DNA of 10,000 bases from Desulfomonile sp. (GCA_020216785.1 JAIWNO010000115.1:1-10000), one strand, 5' to 3'; positions 1-6,602 are shown, counted from the first letter of the stretch. Numbers and translations: made by a program. The notes: generated by a model from the sequence alone, not told the origin.

Positions 1-1
1 G

Positions 2-331
2 GTGACTGCCTCAATCGACCGATTGGACTTCCATAACCCGGTCTACGTGGGGGATTTGCTCATCCTAAAGGCATCGCTCAACCTTGTGGGCCGCACGTCT
101 ATGGAAGTGGGAGTGAGGGTGGAGGCTGAAAATCTCCGTACGGGAGAAGTGCGGCACACTGCTTCGGCCTACTTGACGTTTGTGGCTTTGGACCCAAACG
201 GGGCCCCTGCCGAGGTGCCGCCGCTGATTCTTCAGACCGATGAAGAGCGACGGCGCAACTGTGAAGCTCAGATCAGGCGCCAAAACCGGCTCAAAGAGCG
301 AGAGCGAGAAAAAAGCGCCTGTAGCCGTTGA
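2..331 (+). CDS. Acyl-CoA thioesterase, hotdog fold (C-terminal part; 5' end outside window)
   Basis: This is the C-terminal 109 residues of a hotdog-fold acyl-CoA hydrolase of the YciA/BACH type, which cleaves acyl-CoA to free acid and CoA in the cytoplasm. Visible family signatures are VTASIDRLDFHNPVYVGDLL (the strand and loop after the long hotdog helix), GRTSMEVGV (residues 30-38) and ASAYLTFVALDPNG (residues 55-68), followed by a charged tail rich in Arg, Glu and Lys. The catalytic acidic residue and N-terminal half of the domain lie left of the window, so the GTG at position 2 is the internal Val of VTAS and not a start. Which acyl chain it prefers cannot be told. It is 194 bases from the next gene and need not share its transcript. 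The family call is firm; the substrate is unknown. Confidence 0.85.
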   Translation: MTASIDRLDFHNPVYVGDLLILKASLNLVGRTSMEVGVRVEAENLRTGEVRHTASAYLTFVALDPNGAPAEVPPLILQTDEERRRNCEAQIRRQNRLKEREREKSACSR

Positions 332-525
332 GCGAGAAACGGACAGTTGAGACGCGAACGCAGCGGCTTCTCCCCGTTCAGCGACCGATCGCCGTGGTTG
401 AACAGGGAATTGTCATATACTTGACTTAAGTCAACGACCCTCGATGGGCGGTATGCCACTCTTATTCACAGGAGCGGCTCAATCCAAGCCCCGGACGGGT
501 CTTTGCAGTCCCGGGAGGCCCACAA
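332..525. other. Intergenic spacer before the CBS-HPP pair
   Basis: No gene is seen in these 194 bases. They hold a TATACT that could be a -10 box (416-421) without a convincing -35, the palindrome TTGACTTAAGTCAA (421-434), a hairpin next to the ribosome-binding site (490-515), and a strong Shine-Dalgarno GGGAGG at 513-518, seven bases before the CBS start codon. Confidence 0.6.
421..434. promoter_or_regulatory. Perfect palindrome TTGACTTAAGTCAA, candidate CRP/FNR-family operator
   Basis: This is a perfect 14-base palindrome. The half-sites TTGAC and GTCAA separated by four bases match the general layout of CRP/FNR-superfamily operators (FNR is TTGAT-N4-ATCAA; HcpR and NO-responsive members use TTGAC-like halves). 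It begins at the last base of a TATACT hexamer (416-421). If that hexamer is the -10, the site covers the transcription start and would repress. If transcription starts near 464-474, the site would sit at an activator-like position. The direction of control is therefore undecided. Confidence 0.45.
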
Positions 526-1128
526 ATGACCGAGAAGTACATCGAAGCGTGCCTACCGGTAGATATCTCCGATGACGACATCTATGAGGCCATGCGCGAA
601 ATCCCGGGATATCTTGACATCACGCCCGGTGATTTCAAAGAAGTCTATTTAAGCGCCTATCGACACGCGGTACTCAGATTGACGCGGTCCGTTAGAGTAG
701 CGGAGGTCATGACCAAGACTGTAGTGTCGGTGACTCGGAAGATGCCTATCAATCTCGTAGCCGAACTGATGGCCGAAAAGAAAGTGTCAGGAATCCCTGT
801 TCTGGAGAATGACGGAACGGTTGCAGGGATCATTTCCGAACGGGATTTCATGGTGACAATGGGCGTTGGTGGAGCAGGCACGTTCATGGAGGTCATCGCC
901 ACATGTCTCCGAGGCGGTTCATGTCTCACAGCGCCTTTGTCCGAGCGTTTGGCTGAAGATATCATGACCAGCCCGCCCGTCACGGTGAAGCCTGAAACAA
1001 CGCTACTTGAGGCTGCGAACATCATGGCCACACGCGGAATCAATAGACTGCCCGTGGTCGACGACATGGGCCACATGGTAGGAATCGCGTCACGAGCTGA
1101 TGTGGTGCGGTCATCTCTGGTCAGGTAA
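526..1128 (+). CDS. CBS-domain-pair protein, partner of the HPP membrane protein
   Basis: This 200-residue soluble protein has a short helical N-terminal region (1-55, containing GYLDITPGDFKEVY) and two CBS domains, about 56-112 (VAEVMTKTVVSV ... GIPVLENDGTVAGIISERDF) and 142-198 (AEDIMTSPPVTV ... RLPVVDDMGHMVGIASRADVV). Such Bateman modules usually bind adenine nucleotides and pass energy state to a partner. The stop codon is five bases before the HPP start, so the two are almost certainly co-transcribed. CBS domains are often fused to HPP proteins; here the same pair is split over two genes. The start ATG is supported by GGGAGG seven bases upstream. The ligand is unknown. Glycine-rich residues 113-118 lengthen the linker between the CBS domains. 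Confidence 0.88.
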   Translation: MTEKYIEACLPVDISDDDIYEAMREIPGYLDITPGDFKEVYLSAYRHAVLRLTRSVRVAEVMTKTVVSVTRKMPINLVAELMAEKKVSGIPVLENDGTVAGIISERDFMVTMGVGGAGTFMEVIATCLRGGSCLTAPLSERLAEDIMTSPPVTVKPETTLLEAANIMATRGINRLPVVDDMGHMVGIASRADVVRSSLVR

Positions 1129-1133
1129 GTCAC

Positions 1134-1670
1134 GTGGAATTTTTGGCAAAAATGAAAGGGAGCACTAAGAGTCCCCCACGCGTTTCCGGTACCGAGGTTC
1201 TTCTGGCGTGGCTCGGTTCATTTGTCGGGATTGCCGCAGTAGCATTCATCAGCGAGAAGGTCGTCCAGGCTTCCGGGGTGGTGTTGGTAATCGGGTCATT
1301 CGGGGCATCTGCGGTGCTCATCTACGGGGCGATCAAGAGTCCGCTGGCCCAACCGAGGAACCTCGTCGGGGGGCACCTGCTCTCTGCGGTAATTGGGGTT
1401 GCAGCATTCAAGCTTTTTCACGGTATTCCATGGTTGGCGGCATCCATTGGAGTTGCCACGGCAATTGCCGTGATGCATGTCACAAAGACGCTGCATCCTC
1501 CCGGCGGGGCCACTGCCCTCATTGCTGTGGTGGGCGGCGATGCGATCCATTCACTGGGCTTCACCTATGTCCTTGTCCCGGTGGGCGCAGGCGTTGCAAT
1601 CATGCTGCTCGTTGCCCTCATCTTCAACAACATACCGAAGCATCGTCGCTATCCTGAATTTTGGTGGTGA
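1134..1670 (+). CDS. HPP family integral membrane protein
   Basis: This 178-residue inner-membrane protein carries the HPP-family signatures: GSFGASAVL (54-62), SPLAQPRNLVGGH (69-81) and the name-giving HPP at 121-123 in TKTLHPPGGATALIA. About four or five hydrophobic segments are seen (roughly 21-40, 48-66, 80-96, 101-117, 142-165), with a short basic C-terminus. Chloroplast and cyanobacterial HPP members have been reported as nitrite transporters, but the substrate of bacterial CBS-linked ones is not settled, so none is assigned. The chosen GTG start has an AGG eight bases upstream, overlapping the end of the CBS gene; an in-frame ATG at 1152 is the alternative. It probably works with the CBS protein encoded just upstream. 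Confidence 0.88.
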   Translation: MEFLAKMKGSTKSPPRVSGTEVLLAWLGSFVGIAAVAFISEKVVQASGVVLVIGSFGASAVLIYGAIKSPLAQPRNLVGGHLLSAVIGVAAFKLFHGIPWLAASIGVATAIAVMHVTKTLHPPGGATALIAVVGGDAIHSLGFTYVLVPVGAGVAIMLLVALIFNNIPKHRRYPEFWW

Positions 1671-1939
1671 CATCATCCCACCGATCACAAAAGCTGTCTG
1701 TACCGGACCAAATCCGAACAAATTATTGGCTCAAGGGACTTACATTATAGACGGGAAGCCCTTCCCACGCTTCCAGGAGGTACAATCGGGAAGGGGGGGG
1801 GGAAGGCGTCCAGATCGTCAGAGAAATACCTGTCGCGGGATGATTATGAGCGACTAATCGGGTGGTGCGGCGCCGGTCGTCCAGGAGTCCGTCCTGGTCT
1901 TGACGTCTTCAGGAAGAGATTCCGGAAAGGAGGAAGTTC
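1671..1939. other. Spacer between HPP and CBS-ACT genes
   Basis: No convincing gene lies in these 269 bases. There is an inverted repeat GGGAAG/CTTCCC (1753-1766), a run of ten G (1793-1802), a hairpin CCAGGA-N5-TCCTGG (1881-1897), and at the right end the strong Shine-Dalgarno AAAGGAGG (1926-1933) of the next gene. A -10-like TTATAG (1745-1750) has no matching -35. Neither hairpin is followed by a T-tract, so no intrinsic terminator is called. Confidence 0.55.
1793..1802 (+). repeat. Homopolymer of ten G
   Basis: Ten consecutive G lie 137 bases upstream of the CBS-ACT start codon, flanked by AA on both sides. Tracts of this length are prone to slipped-strand errors in replication and in sequencing. 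It is not inside any gene called here. Confidence 0.9.
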
Positions 1940-2599
1940 ATGCTGGTCAAGTACTGTATGAGACGACAGTTCCTCACCCTGACGCCCGATGACCCCTTGA
2001 GGAAGGCAGTACAATTCCTGAAGAAACACAATGTCTGCATGTTGCCGGTCATGGAGGGAAAGAAGCTTGTCGGGGTGGTCTCAGAGCGTCACCTACGCAG
2101 AGTGCTGGGACTTGAAAAGGCGTTCGAGACACTGCAACAGTGGAGTGGAGTGGACCCTGAAACGCGTGTGGGGGAAATAATGGCTCCCGACGTCATCACG
2201 GTCTCCCCGGAGGACACGCTCGAAGACGTGCTCAGGCTCATGATGGAGAGAAAGATACTGGGTGCGCCGGTGATGAACGCTCAGGGAGAACTTGTGGGGG
2301 TCATCACGCAGGCGGATCTCCATCGCGTATTTCTCGCAGTAAGCGACCTGACGGAAAAGGGAGTACAATTTGCCTTTGAGCTGGAGGATCGGCCGGGATC
2401 GCTCAAGGAGGTTACTGACATCATCAGACAACACGGTGGCAGGATAGCCACTATCTTGACCTCGTACGAAACCGCGCCCGTCGGGTTCAGACACGCGTAC
2501 ATCCGCGTGTTTGCCCTGGATAGAGACCGGATTCCGAAGTTGCGTGAAGAATTGGCTTCCAAGGCTCGGCTTCTCTATGGAGCGCCGGCGGAGGTGTGA
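1940..2599 (+). CDS. AcuB-like protein: two CBS domains plus ACT domain
   Basis: This 219-residue cytosolic protein has a CBS domain at about 1-56 (MLVKYCMRRQFLTLTPDDPL ... LPVMEGKKLVGVVSERHLRR), a second at 75-133 (RVGEIMAPDVITVSPEDTL ... GAPVMNAQGELVGVITQADL), and a C-terminal ACT-like domain at about 142-213 (FAFELEDRPGSLKEVTDIIRQ). This order is that of AcuB-type proteins, which in Bacillus are encoded next to acetyl-CoA synthetase regulation genes. The CBS pair is expected to bind adenine nucleotides and the ACT domain a small metabolite; neither ligand can be read from sequence. The start is well supported: AAAGGAGG lies six bases before the ATG and the protein opens directly on the first CBS strand. 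Its downstream neighbour is a synthetase-like gene, which strengthens the AcuB comparison, but no acuA-type acetyltransferase or acuC-type deacetylase is in view. Confidence 0.85.
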   Translation: MLVKYCMRRQFLTLTPDDPLRKAVQFLKKHNVCMLPVMEGKKLVGVVSERHLRRVLGLEKAFETLQQWSGVDPETRVGEIMAPDVITVSPEDTLEDVLRLMMERKILGAPVMNAQGELVGVITQADLHRVFLAVSDLTEKGVQFAFELEDRPGSLKEVTDIIRQHGGRIATILTSYETAPVGFRHAYIRVFALDRDRIPKLREELASKARLLYGAPAEV

Positions 2600-2683
2600 C
2601 TAGCACCACACATATGGTCGCACGACCGACTGTGTAACAGAATTCCTCGGGTCGGGCGTGCCTCGTAGATCGATCCGTAGGTA

Positions 2684-2709
2684 CCTTGCCCCCAAGCCAC
2701 GAGGCAAGG
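2684..2709. terminator. Hairpin CCTTGCC / GGCAAGG after the CBS-ACT gene
   Basis: A perfect 7-base-pair inverted repeat with a 12-base loop lies 84 bases past the CBS-ACT stop codon. There is no U-rich tail, so it may be a weak or Rho-assisted end or an mRNA-stabilising structure rather than a classical intrinsic terminator. Confidence 0.3.
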
Positions 2710-2738
2710 CGGAGCATTGAGCGCCGCGATATGCTTTA

Positions 2739-2765
2739 TAGGAGCGGATCTCAGACCCGCCCCTA
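2739..2765. repeat. GTAGGGG-type palindromic intergenic element (single hairpin)
   Basis: The left arm TAGGAGCGGATCT and the right arm AGACCCGCCCCTA are reverse complements except at two positions, around a single central base. Short palindromes with TAGGGGCGGG-type ends are common dispersed intergenic repeats in bacterial genomes. A second, larger element with the same end motif is at 9169-9232. Confidence 0.55.
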
Positions 2766-2874
2766 CCCGAGGCGGCTGTCAACGACCGTGAAAGGCATTT
2801 CTGAATAGATCTACGAGCCCGAGTCTTGACAAGCGTACCCTTCTCTTCGAGCTGGAAGAAGGATATCATACTGC

Positions 2875-2894
2875 CGCGCCGATGCCCCACATGC
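2875..2894 (+). repeat. 20-base motif, copy 1 (CGCGCCGATGCCCCACATGC)
   Basis: This copy differs by one base from 7294-7313. It lies 224 bases upstream of the synthetase-like start codon. Role unknown. Confidence 0.5.
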
Positions 2895-3118
2895 GAGAGG
2901 CCGAGGCGTCATGATCAATGGTTCTCTGGAGTGCCGCCGTTCTTTACTTTGTTCTCGACGAGTGACGATTCTGGAAGGAGCCCCCTATCTCCGCGGGAAG
3001 TTCGGCGAACGGCTGGGTGAACTGAACTGTGTCAGACATGTCACGGACGGCGGTTGTTGCGGCGGCCACACCAGGCACGCGCATAGGGCGGCAACTCGAT
3101 CAACAGGAGTCGGCAGTC

Positions 3119-4846
3119 ATGCTCAGAGCGAAGATCGCACCGGAAAACCCCGATGCAAATCTTGGATCGTATACTGAAGCCTGCAAGAACTTTTCGTGGG
3201 TCCAGGAGGAAAAGGAGTTTACCTGGAGCACGACCGGCAAGTTGAACATCGTCCACGAGGCGGTCGACCGGTGGGCGATGGCCGAAACGCACCGGAACCG
3301 GAAGGCGCTCATATTTGAAAAGGCCGGCCGCGTGAAGGAGTTCACCTACGCGGAATTGAGTGAAGTTTCGTCCCAATGGGCGGCCCTTTTTTTGGAACTA
3401 GGCTTCAAGGCTGGAGATCGCGTTTTCATCTTCCTGCCGTTGTGTTCGGAAGTGTACTGCGCACTCTTGGCGTGTGCACGTTTGGGGATCCTCGTGTGCG
3501 TTCTGTTCTCGACTTCGAGCTTCGACGAAATCGACGCGCGGATTCGCAGCGCTCGACCGAGAGGCCTTGTCACGCATCCGGACCTTGTCGAACGGCTCCC
3601 CCTTCAGGCAATGACTTGCGTGGAGCACGTATTCCTAACGGGCCCGGCAGGGCTCGACCTTTTCCCAAGTGAGATTGTGGTGCAGGATCGGTTAGGAAAA
3701 CCGCCCGAGGCACCGATCATCCGCTGGGTAACAGGCGACACACCGTTGTTTCTCATTTACACAACCTCGGGCACGGAGTGGCCGCCGAAAGGGGTGGTTC
3801 ACGCGCACAAGGCTATGGTGGGCCACCGTGCTACCGCAAAGTATGTGCTCGACATTCGTGACGACACCATTCTCTGGACGGACTCGGGGGAACCCGGCTG
3901 GGTGACCGGTATCGTGTATGGTCTATTCGCGCCTCTGCTTCATGGAATAACCTCCGTCATCCAAGGGGACCAATTCTCCGCATCGACATGGTACAGGACC
4001 TTGGAACGCTACAAAGTATCCGTCTGGTACACCACTCCGCGGACCATCAGCCGCCTCATGGAGGCGGGCGACGACGTCCCCGCCAGGTACGATCTGAGCA
4101 ACCTCCGGCACATTGCCACCGTCGGCGAAGTCTTAAGCCCCGAGCTGTTCTATTGGGCCCGACACACGCTGAAACGATCCCCCCACGACACCTGGTGGAT
4201 GACCGAGACGGGAATGATCTGTATTGCGAACTTCCCCTCGATGACCATCAAACCGGGAAGCATGGGAAAACCCGTTCCGGGAATTGAAGCTGCCGTGCTC
4301 AGCGATGAAGGGGAGCCGGTCTCCGAGTACACCATGGGAGAGCTTGCGCTGAGACCGGATTGGCCGTCAATGATGAGCGCACTATGGAACGACGAGGAGC
4401 GGTATAGGCGGCATTTTCGGCATGAAGGATGGTTCCTCACCGGAGACATGGTCACGCAGGACGAAGACGGCTATTACTACTACGACGGCCGCAACGACGA
4501 CCTGATCAAGGTCGGCATGAGGGACACCGGCCCTTATGAAGTGGAACAAATCCTCGGATTGCACCAAGCGGTAGCGGAATCAGCAGTGATTTCGGCAAGG
4601 GCACCCGACGGCCGAACGTATTTCAGGGCATTTGTTAGAGTGAAGGATGGTTTCACCCCGTCAAAGAGGCTTAACCTGGAGATCCGGAACTTTGTACGCG
4701 CGAACTTCACACCTGAGATACCACTCTCAGAAATCGTGTTCATGGAGAAGCTGCCGAGGACCCGTTCGGGTGTTCCTTTGCGCAACGTTCTGATCGCACA
4801 AGAGTTAGGTCTGCCGAGCGGCGATGTGTCCCAGCTGAGTGAATGA
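3119..4846 (+). CDS. Acetyl-CoA synthetase-like AMP-binding protein with altered catalytic motifs
   Basis: This is a 575-residue member of the acyl-AMP-forming synthetase family, closest in layout to acetyl-CoA synthetase (Acs). Acs-like features are the N-terminal YTEACKNFSWVQEEKEFTW, DTWWMTETG (357-365; the Trp that restricts Acs to short acyl chains is kept), TGD (441-443) and GRNDDLIK (457-464). The active site is unusual. The P-loop reads YTTSGTEWPPKG (214-225) with Trp where Gly or Ser is expected; the A8 hinge reads KVGMRDTGPYEVE instead of a VSGHR/VSGYR form; and A10 reads TRSGVPLR, with Val552 in place of the catalytic lysine that is also the usual acetylation site. Normal adenylation is therefore unlikely, although the frame is intact and the rest is well conserved. 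It could be a regulatory pseudoenzyme or catalyse only a CoA half-reaction. ATG 3119 is chosen because AGGAG lies nine bases upstream and family homology begins just after it; in-frame GTG 3029 and ATG 3038 would add an unmatched extension. Confidence 0.85.
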   Translation: MLRAKIAPENPDANLGSYTEACKNFSWVQEEKEFTWSTTGKLNIVHEAVDRWAMAETHRNRKALIFEKAGRVKEFTYAELSEVSSQWAALFLELGFKAGDRVFIFLPLCSEVYCALLACARLGILVCVLFSTSSFDEIDARIRSARPRGLVTHPDLVERLPLQAMTCVEHVFLTGPAGLDLFPSEIVVQDRLGKPPEAPIIRWVTGDTPLFLIYTTSGTEWPPKGVVHAHKAMVGHRATAKYVLDIRDDTILWTDSGEPGWVTGIVYGLFAPLLHGITSVIQGDQFSASTWYRTLERYKVSVWYTTPRTISRLMEAGDDVPARYDLSNLRHIATVGEVLSPELFYWARHTLKRSPHDTWWMTETGMICIANFPSMTIKPGSMGKPVPGIEAAVLSDEGEPVSEYTMGELALRPDWPSMMSALWNDEERYRRHFRHEGWFLTGDMVTQDEDGYYYYDGRNDDLIKVGMRDTGPYEVEQILGLHQAVAESAVISARAPDGRTYFRAFVRVKDGFTPSKRLNLEIRNFVRANFTPEIPLSEIVFMEKLPRTRSGVPLRNVLIAQELGLPSGDVSQLSE

Positions 4847-5153
4847 GCGTTTGGTATCGAAGCTTTTATACCTGTCTGTTCGGAGGATATGCGATGCCGA
4901 GACTCGGATCGAAGCTTTTAAAGCAGGAGTGCCGGCCTTGTTGACCGGGGGCGCTATCCGCTTATTGTTCAACAGATCCTCAAACATTGCGTATACGAAA
5001 AACGGAACAAGAAGCAAACTATGGGCAAATTTTTCGCTCCCGCGTGGAAAGCTCATGACAGGGGAACCACCTAAACTTAACGCGAATGAGCGCACGCGAG
5101 AGTGAGTTTGCAGTCCCTCACCATTGGTTGACCCCTAAAATGTATGAACGCAT
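4847..5153. other. Convergent intergenic spacer
   Basis: These 307 bases separate the stop codons of the synthetase-like gene (+) and the activator gene (-). They contain a 13-base direct repeat (4856-4868 and 4908-4920), a small dyad GGTAT/ATACC around the first copy (4853-4872), and a dyad GTGAG-N10-CTCAC (5102-5121). No strong terminator with a T-tract is seen for either gene, and no credible ORF. Confidence 0.55.
4856..4920 (+). repeat. 13-base direct repeat ATCGAAGCTTTTA, two copies 52 bases apart
   Basis: Identical copies lie at 4856-4868 and 4908-4920. The first sits inside a dyad GGTAT-N10-ATACC. Chance similarity or a local duplication is possible; no mobile-element gene lies nearby. 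Confidence 0.6.
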
Positions 5154-6554
5154 TTACAAAGACGGTGTACTAAGCAGCGGCAGTCCATTCACATTTATGC
5201 CGTATTTCTTAATTCTGCTCCAAACGGTTTGACGGCTGACACCGAGAATCCGCGCCGCAGTCTCTCTTCGCCCTCCGGCCCTGATAAGGGCTTCGATGAG
5301 GCGTTCCTTTTCGCTCTGCCGCGGCGAATCGTCCCGATTCGTCTCACGCAACACCGGGGACGCCAAGCCCATCTCCGGCAGGTCAGCCCTCGTAATGACA
5401 CTGCCGCTGCTCACCACAAATGCGTATTCGATGACGTTGATCAGTTCCCGAACGTTGCCGGGCCAGTGGTAATGGGTCAGGAATTCCATGGCGTCCCGGT
5501 CGACTCCGGTTATCGGCTTTCCGGTGGCTGCCGCGGTCTGACTGATGAAATGGCCTATCAGGAGAGGAATATCTCCGGGACGGTCTCTGAGGGGTGGAAT
5601 GAATATGGGTATCACATTCAGACGGTAGAAGAGATCTTCGCGGAACGATCCATCTCGGATTCGAGCGCGCAAATCCCTATGTGTCGCCGCGATAACCCGC
5701 ACGTCGATCGGGATAGGCCGGTAGTCCCCTACCCGCTCAAATTCCTTCTCCTGGAGCACGCGCAACAACTTCACCTGCGTGGACAAGGGAACGTCACCGA
5801 TTTCATCGAGAAAGATGTCGCCGCGGTCGGCCGCCTCGAATCGTCCCTTGGTGGTGCGATCCGCGCCCGTGAACGCTCCCTTGACATGCCCGAACAGCTC
5901 GCTCTCGAGGAGAGAGGCGCTGAGGACAGCGCAGTTCACGCGAATGAACGGCCCCCTACTCTTCTTCCCCAGTTTATGGATTGCCTTGGCTACCAGTTCT
6001 TTGCCGGTGCCGCTCTCGCCATAGATCAGGACGGGAGCATCAGATGCGGCAGCCTTCGTTACCAGGTCGAAAAGGTTCTTCATTGGCGGTGAAGCGCCAA
6101 TGATCCCATGAAAACCGTATCGCTCGGATATGATCTTTCTCAGCTCGGAAATCTCCCGCTCCTGCTCTTTGAGTAACGAGAGGTCGGTCTGCACCTCGAC
6201 AGCGAAAATCGCCGCGCCGGCTTCGCTGTCCATCACGCGGGCATTCTTCAAGACCGTGAGCCGGGTACCGTCTTTGCGTCTTAGAGAGCAGGCTTTGCTA
6301 ATGAGAAATCCATGCTTGAACAGCGGGCACGGGCCTCGGGTTTCGAGGCTATGATCTCTCGGACAGCAATCGAAATCGAGGAATGCGCATGTTTGTCCGA
6401 CCAATTCCTCGCGGGAATATCCGGTGAAGGCTTCCATAGCCTTGTTGACGAATAGGATCGCTCCACCCTCCTCAACGAGCATAACACCTTCGGTCATGAT
6501 GTCAAGGACCGTCATCCAGAATGCAGGATTGGTTGTCTGGAGAATCACTTTCAA
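5154..6554 (-). CDS. Sigma-54-dependent transcriptional activator (PAS, AAA+, Fis-type HTH)
   Basis: This 466-residue bacterial enhancer-binding protein has a PAS sensor at about 8-122 (VMLVEEGGAILFVNKAMEAFTGYSREEL), a coiled linker at 125-145, an AAA+ domain at about 150-375 and a Fis-type helix-turn-helix at 431-453 (ETAARILGVSRQTVWSRIKK). The motor is complete: Walker A GESGTGKE (179-186), the sigma-54 contact loop GAFTGA (226-231), Walker B DIFLDE (246-251) and REDLFYRL (305-312). There is no receiver domain, so it senses a signal directly. The PAS carries a cysteine cluster (C56, C63, C64, C76, C89) that could hold a metal, an Fe-S cluster or a redox switch. It is divergent from a membrane protein and a multihaem cytochrome gene behind a good -24/-12 promoter, which is its likely target. 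The start is uncertain: TTG 6554 gives the full length, with GTG 6548 and ATG 6515 as alternatives, none with a strong ribosome-binding site. Confidence 0.9.
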   Translation of the reverse strand: MKVILQTTNPAFWMTVLDIMTEGVMLVEEGGAILFVNKAMEAFTGYSREELVGQTCAFLDFDCCPRDHSLETRGPCPLFKHGFLISKACSLRRKDGTRLTVLKNARVMDSEAGAAIFAVEVQTDLSLLKEQEREISELRKIISERYGFHGIIGASPPMKNLFDLVTKAAASDAPVLIYGESGTGKELVAKAIHKLGKKSRGPFIRVNCAVLSASLLESELFGHVKGAFTGADRTTKGRFEAADRGDIFLDEIGDVPLSTQVKLLRVLQEKEFERVGDYRPIPIDVRVIAATHRDLRARIRDGSFREDLFYRLNVIPIFIPPLRDRPGDIPLLIGHFISQTAAATGKPITGVDRDAMEFLTHYHWPGNVRELINVIEYAFVVSSGSVITRADLPEMGLASPVLRETNRDDSPRQSEKERLIEALIRAGGRRETAARILGVSRQTVWSRIKKYGINVNGLPLLSTPSL

Positions 6555-6575
6555 CCAGCCGTGCTTTGATTGCCC

Positions 6576-6602
6576 AATTGTACGTTAACGCCGACGTCAA
6601 TT
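6576..6602. promoter_or_regulatory. Candidate upstream activator site (imperfect dyad AATTG-T-ACGT / ACGTCAATT)
   Basis: The left arm AATTGTACGT and right arm ACGTCAATT are reverse complements with one extra T in the left arm, separated by eight bases. The centre is about 152 bases before the predicted sigma-54 start at 6741, the usual range for enhancer-binding-protein sites. It also lies 22-48 bases upstream of the activator's TTG start codon, so autoregulation is possible. ACGTCAATT recurs at 6708-6716. Confidence 0.4.

Larger units (their letters stand above)
2600..3118. other. 519-base non-coding spacer before the synthetase-like gene
   Basis: No gene is supported here. The stretch contains a 7-base-pair hairpin (2684-2709), a GC-rich palindromic element (2739-2765), one copy of a 20-base motif repeated near 7294 (2875-2894), and the Shine-Dalgarno AGGAG (3105-3109) of the synthetase-like gene. 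A TTGACA at 2826-2831 has no acceptable -10 at 16-18 bases. Confidence 0.55.

Noticed and set aside
2826..2854. TTGACA at 2826 as a sigma-70 promoter for the Acs-like gene
   Set aside because: No -10-like hexamer at 16-18 bases, and the site is nearly 300 bases from the gene.
3029..3118. N-terminal extension of the Acs-like protein from GTG 3029 or ATG 3038
   Set aside because: The extra 30 residues do not resemble the family, and ATG 3119 has AGGAG at good spacing.
2911..3177. 88-codon plus-strand frame before the Acs-like gene
   Set aside because: It overlaps the Acs-like coding start in another frame and has an unnatural Cys/Arg/His-rich composition.
4839..5105. 88-codon frame overlapping the end of the Acs-like gene
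   Set aside because: GTG start without a ribosome-binding site, no recognisable domain, and it spans the direct-repeat region.
5229..6092. 287-codon plus-strand frame opposite the sigma-54 activator
   Set aside because: Antisense shadow of a gene with complete AAA+ motifs; the translation shows no family features.
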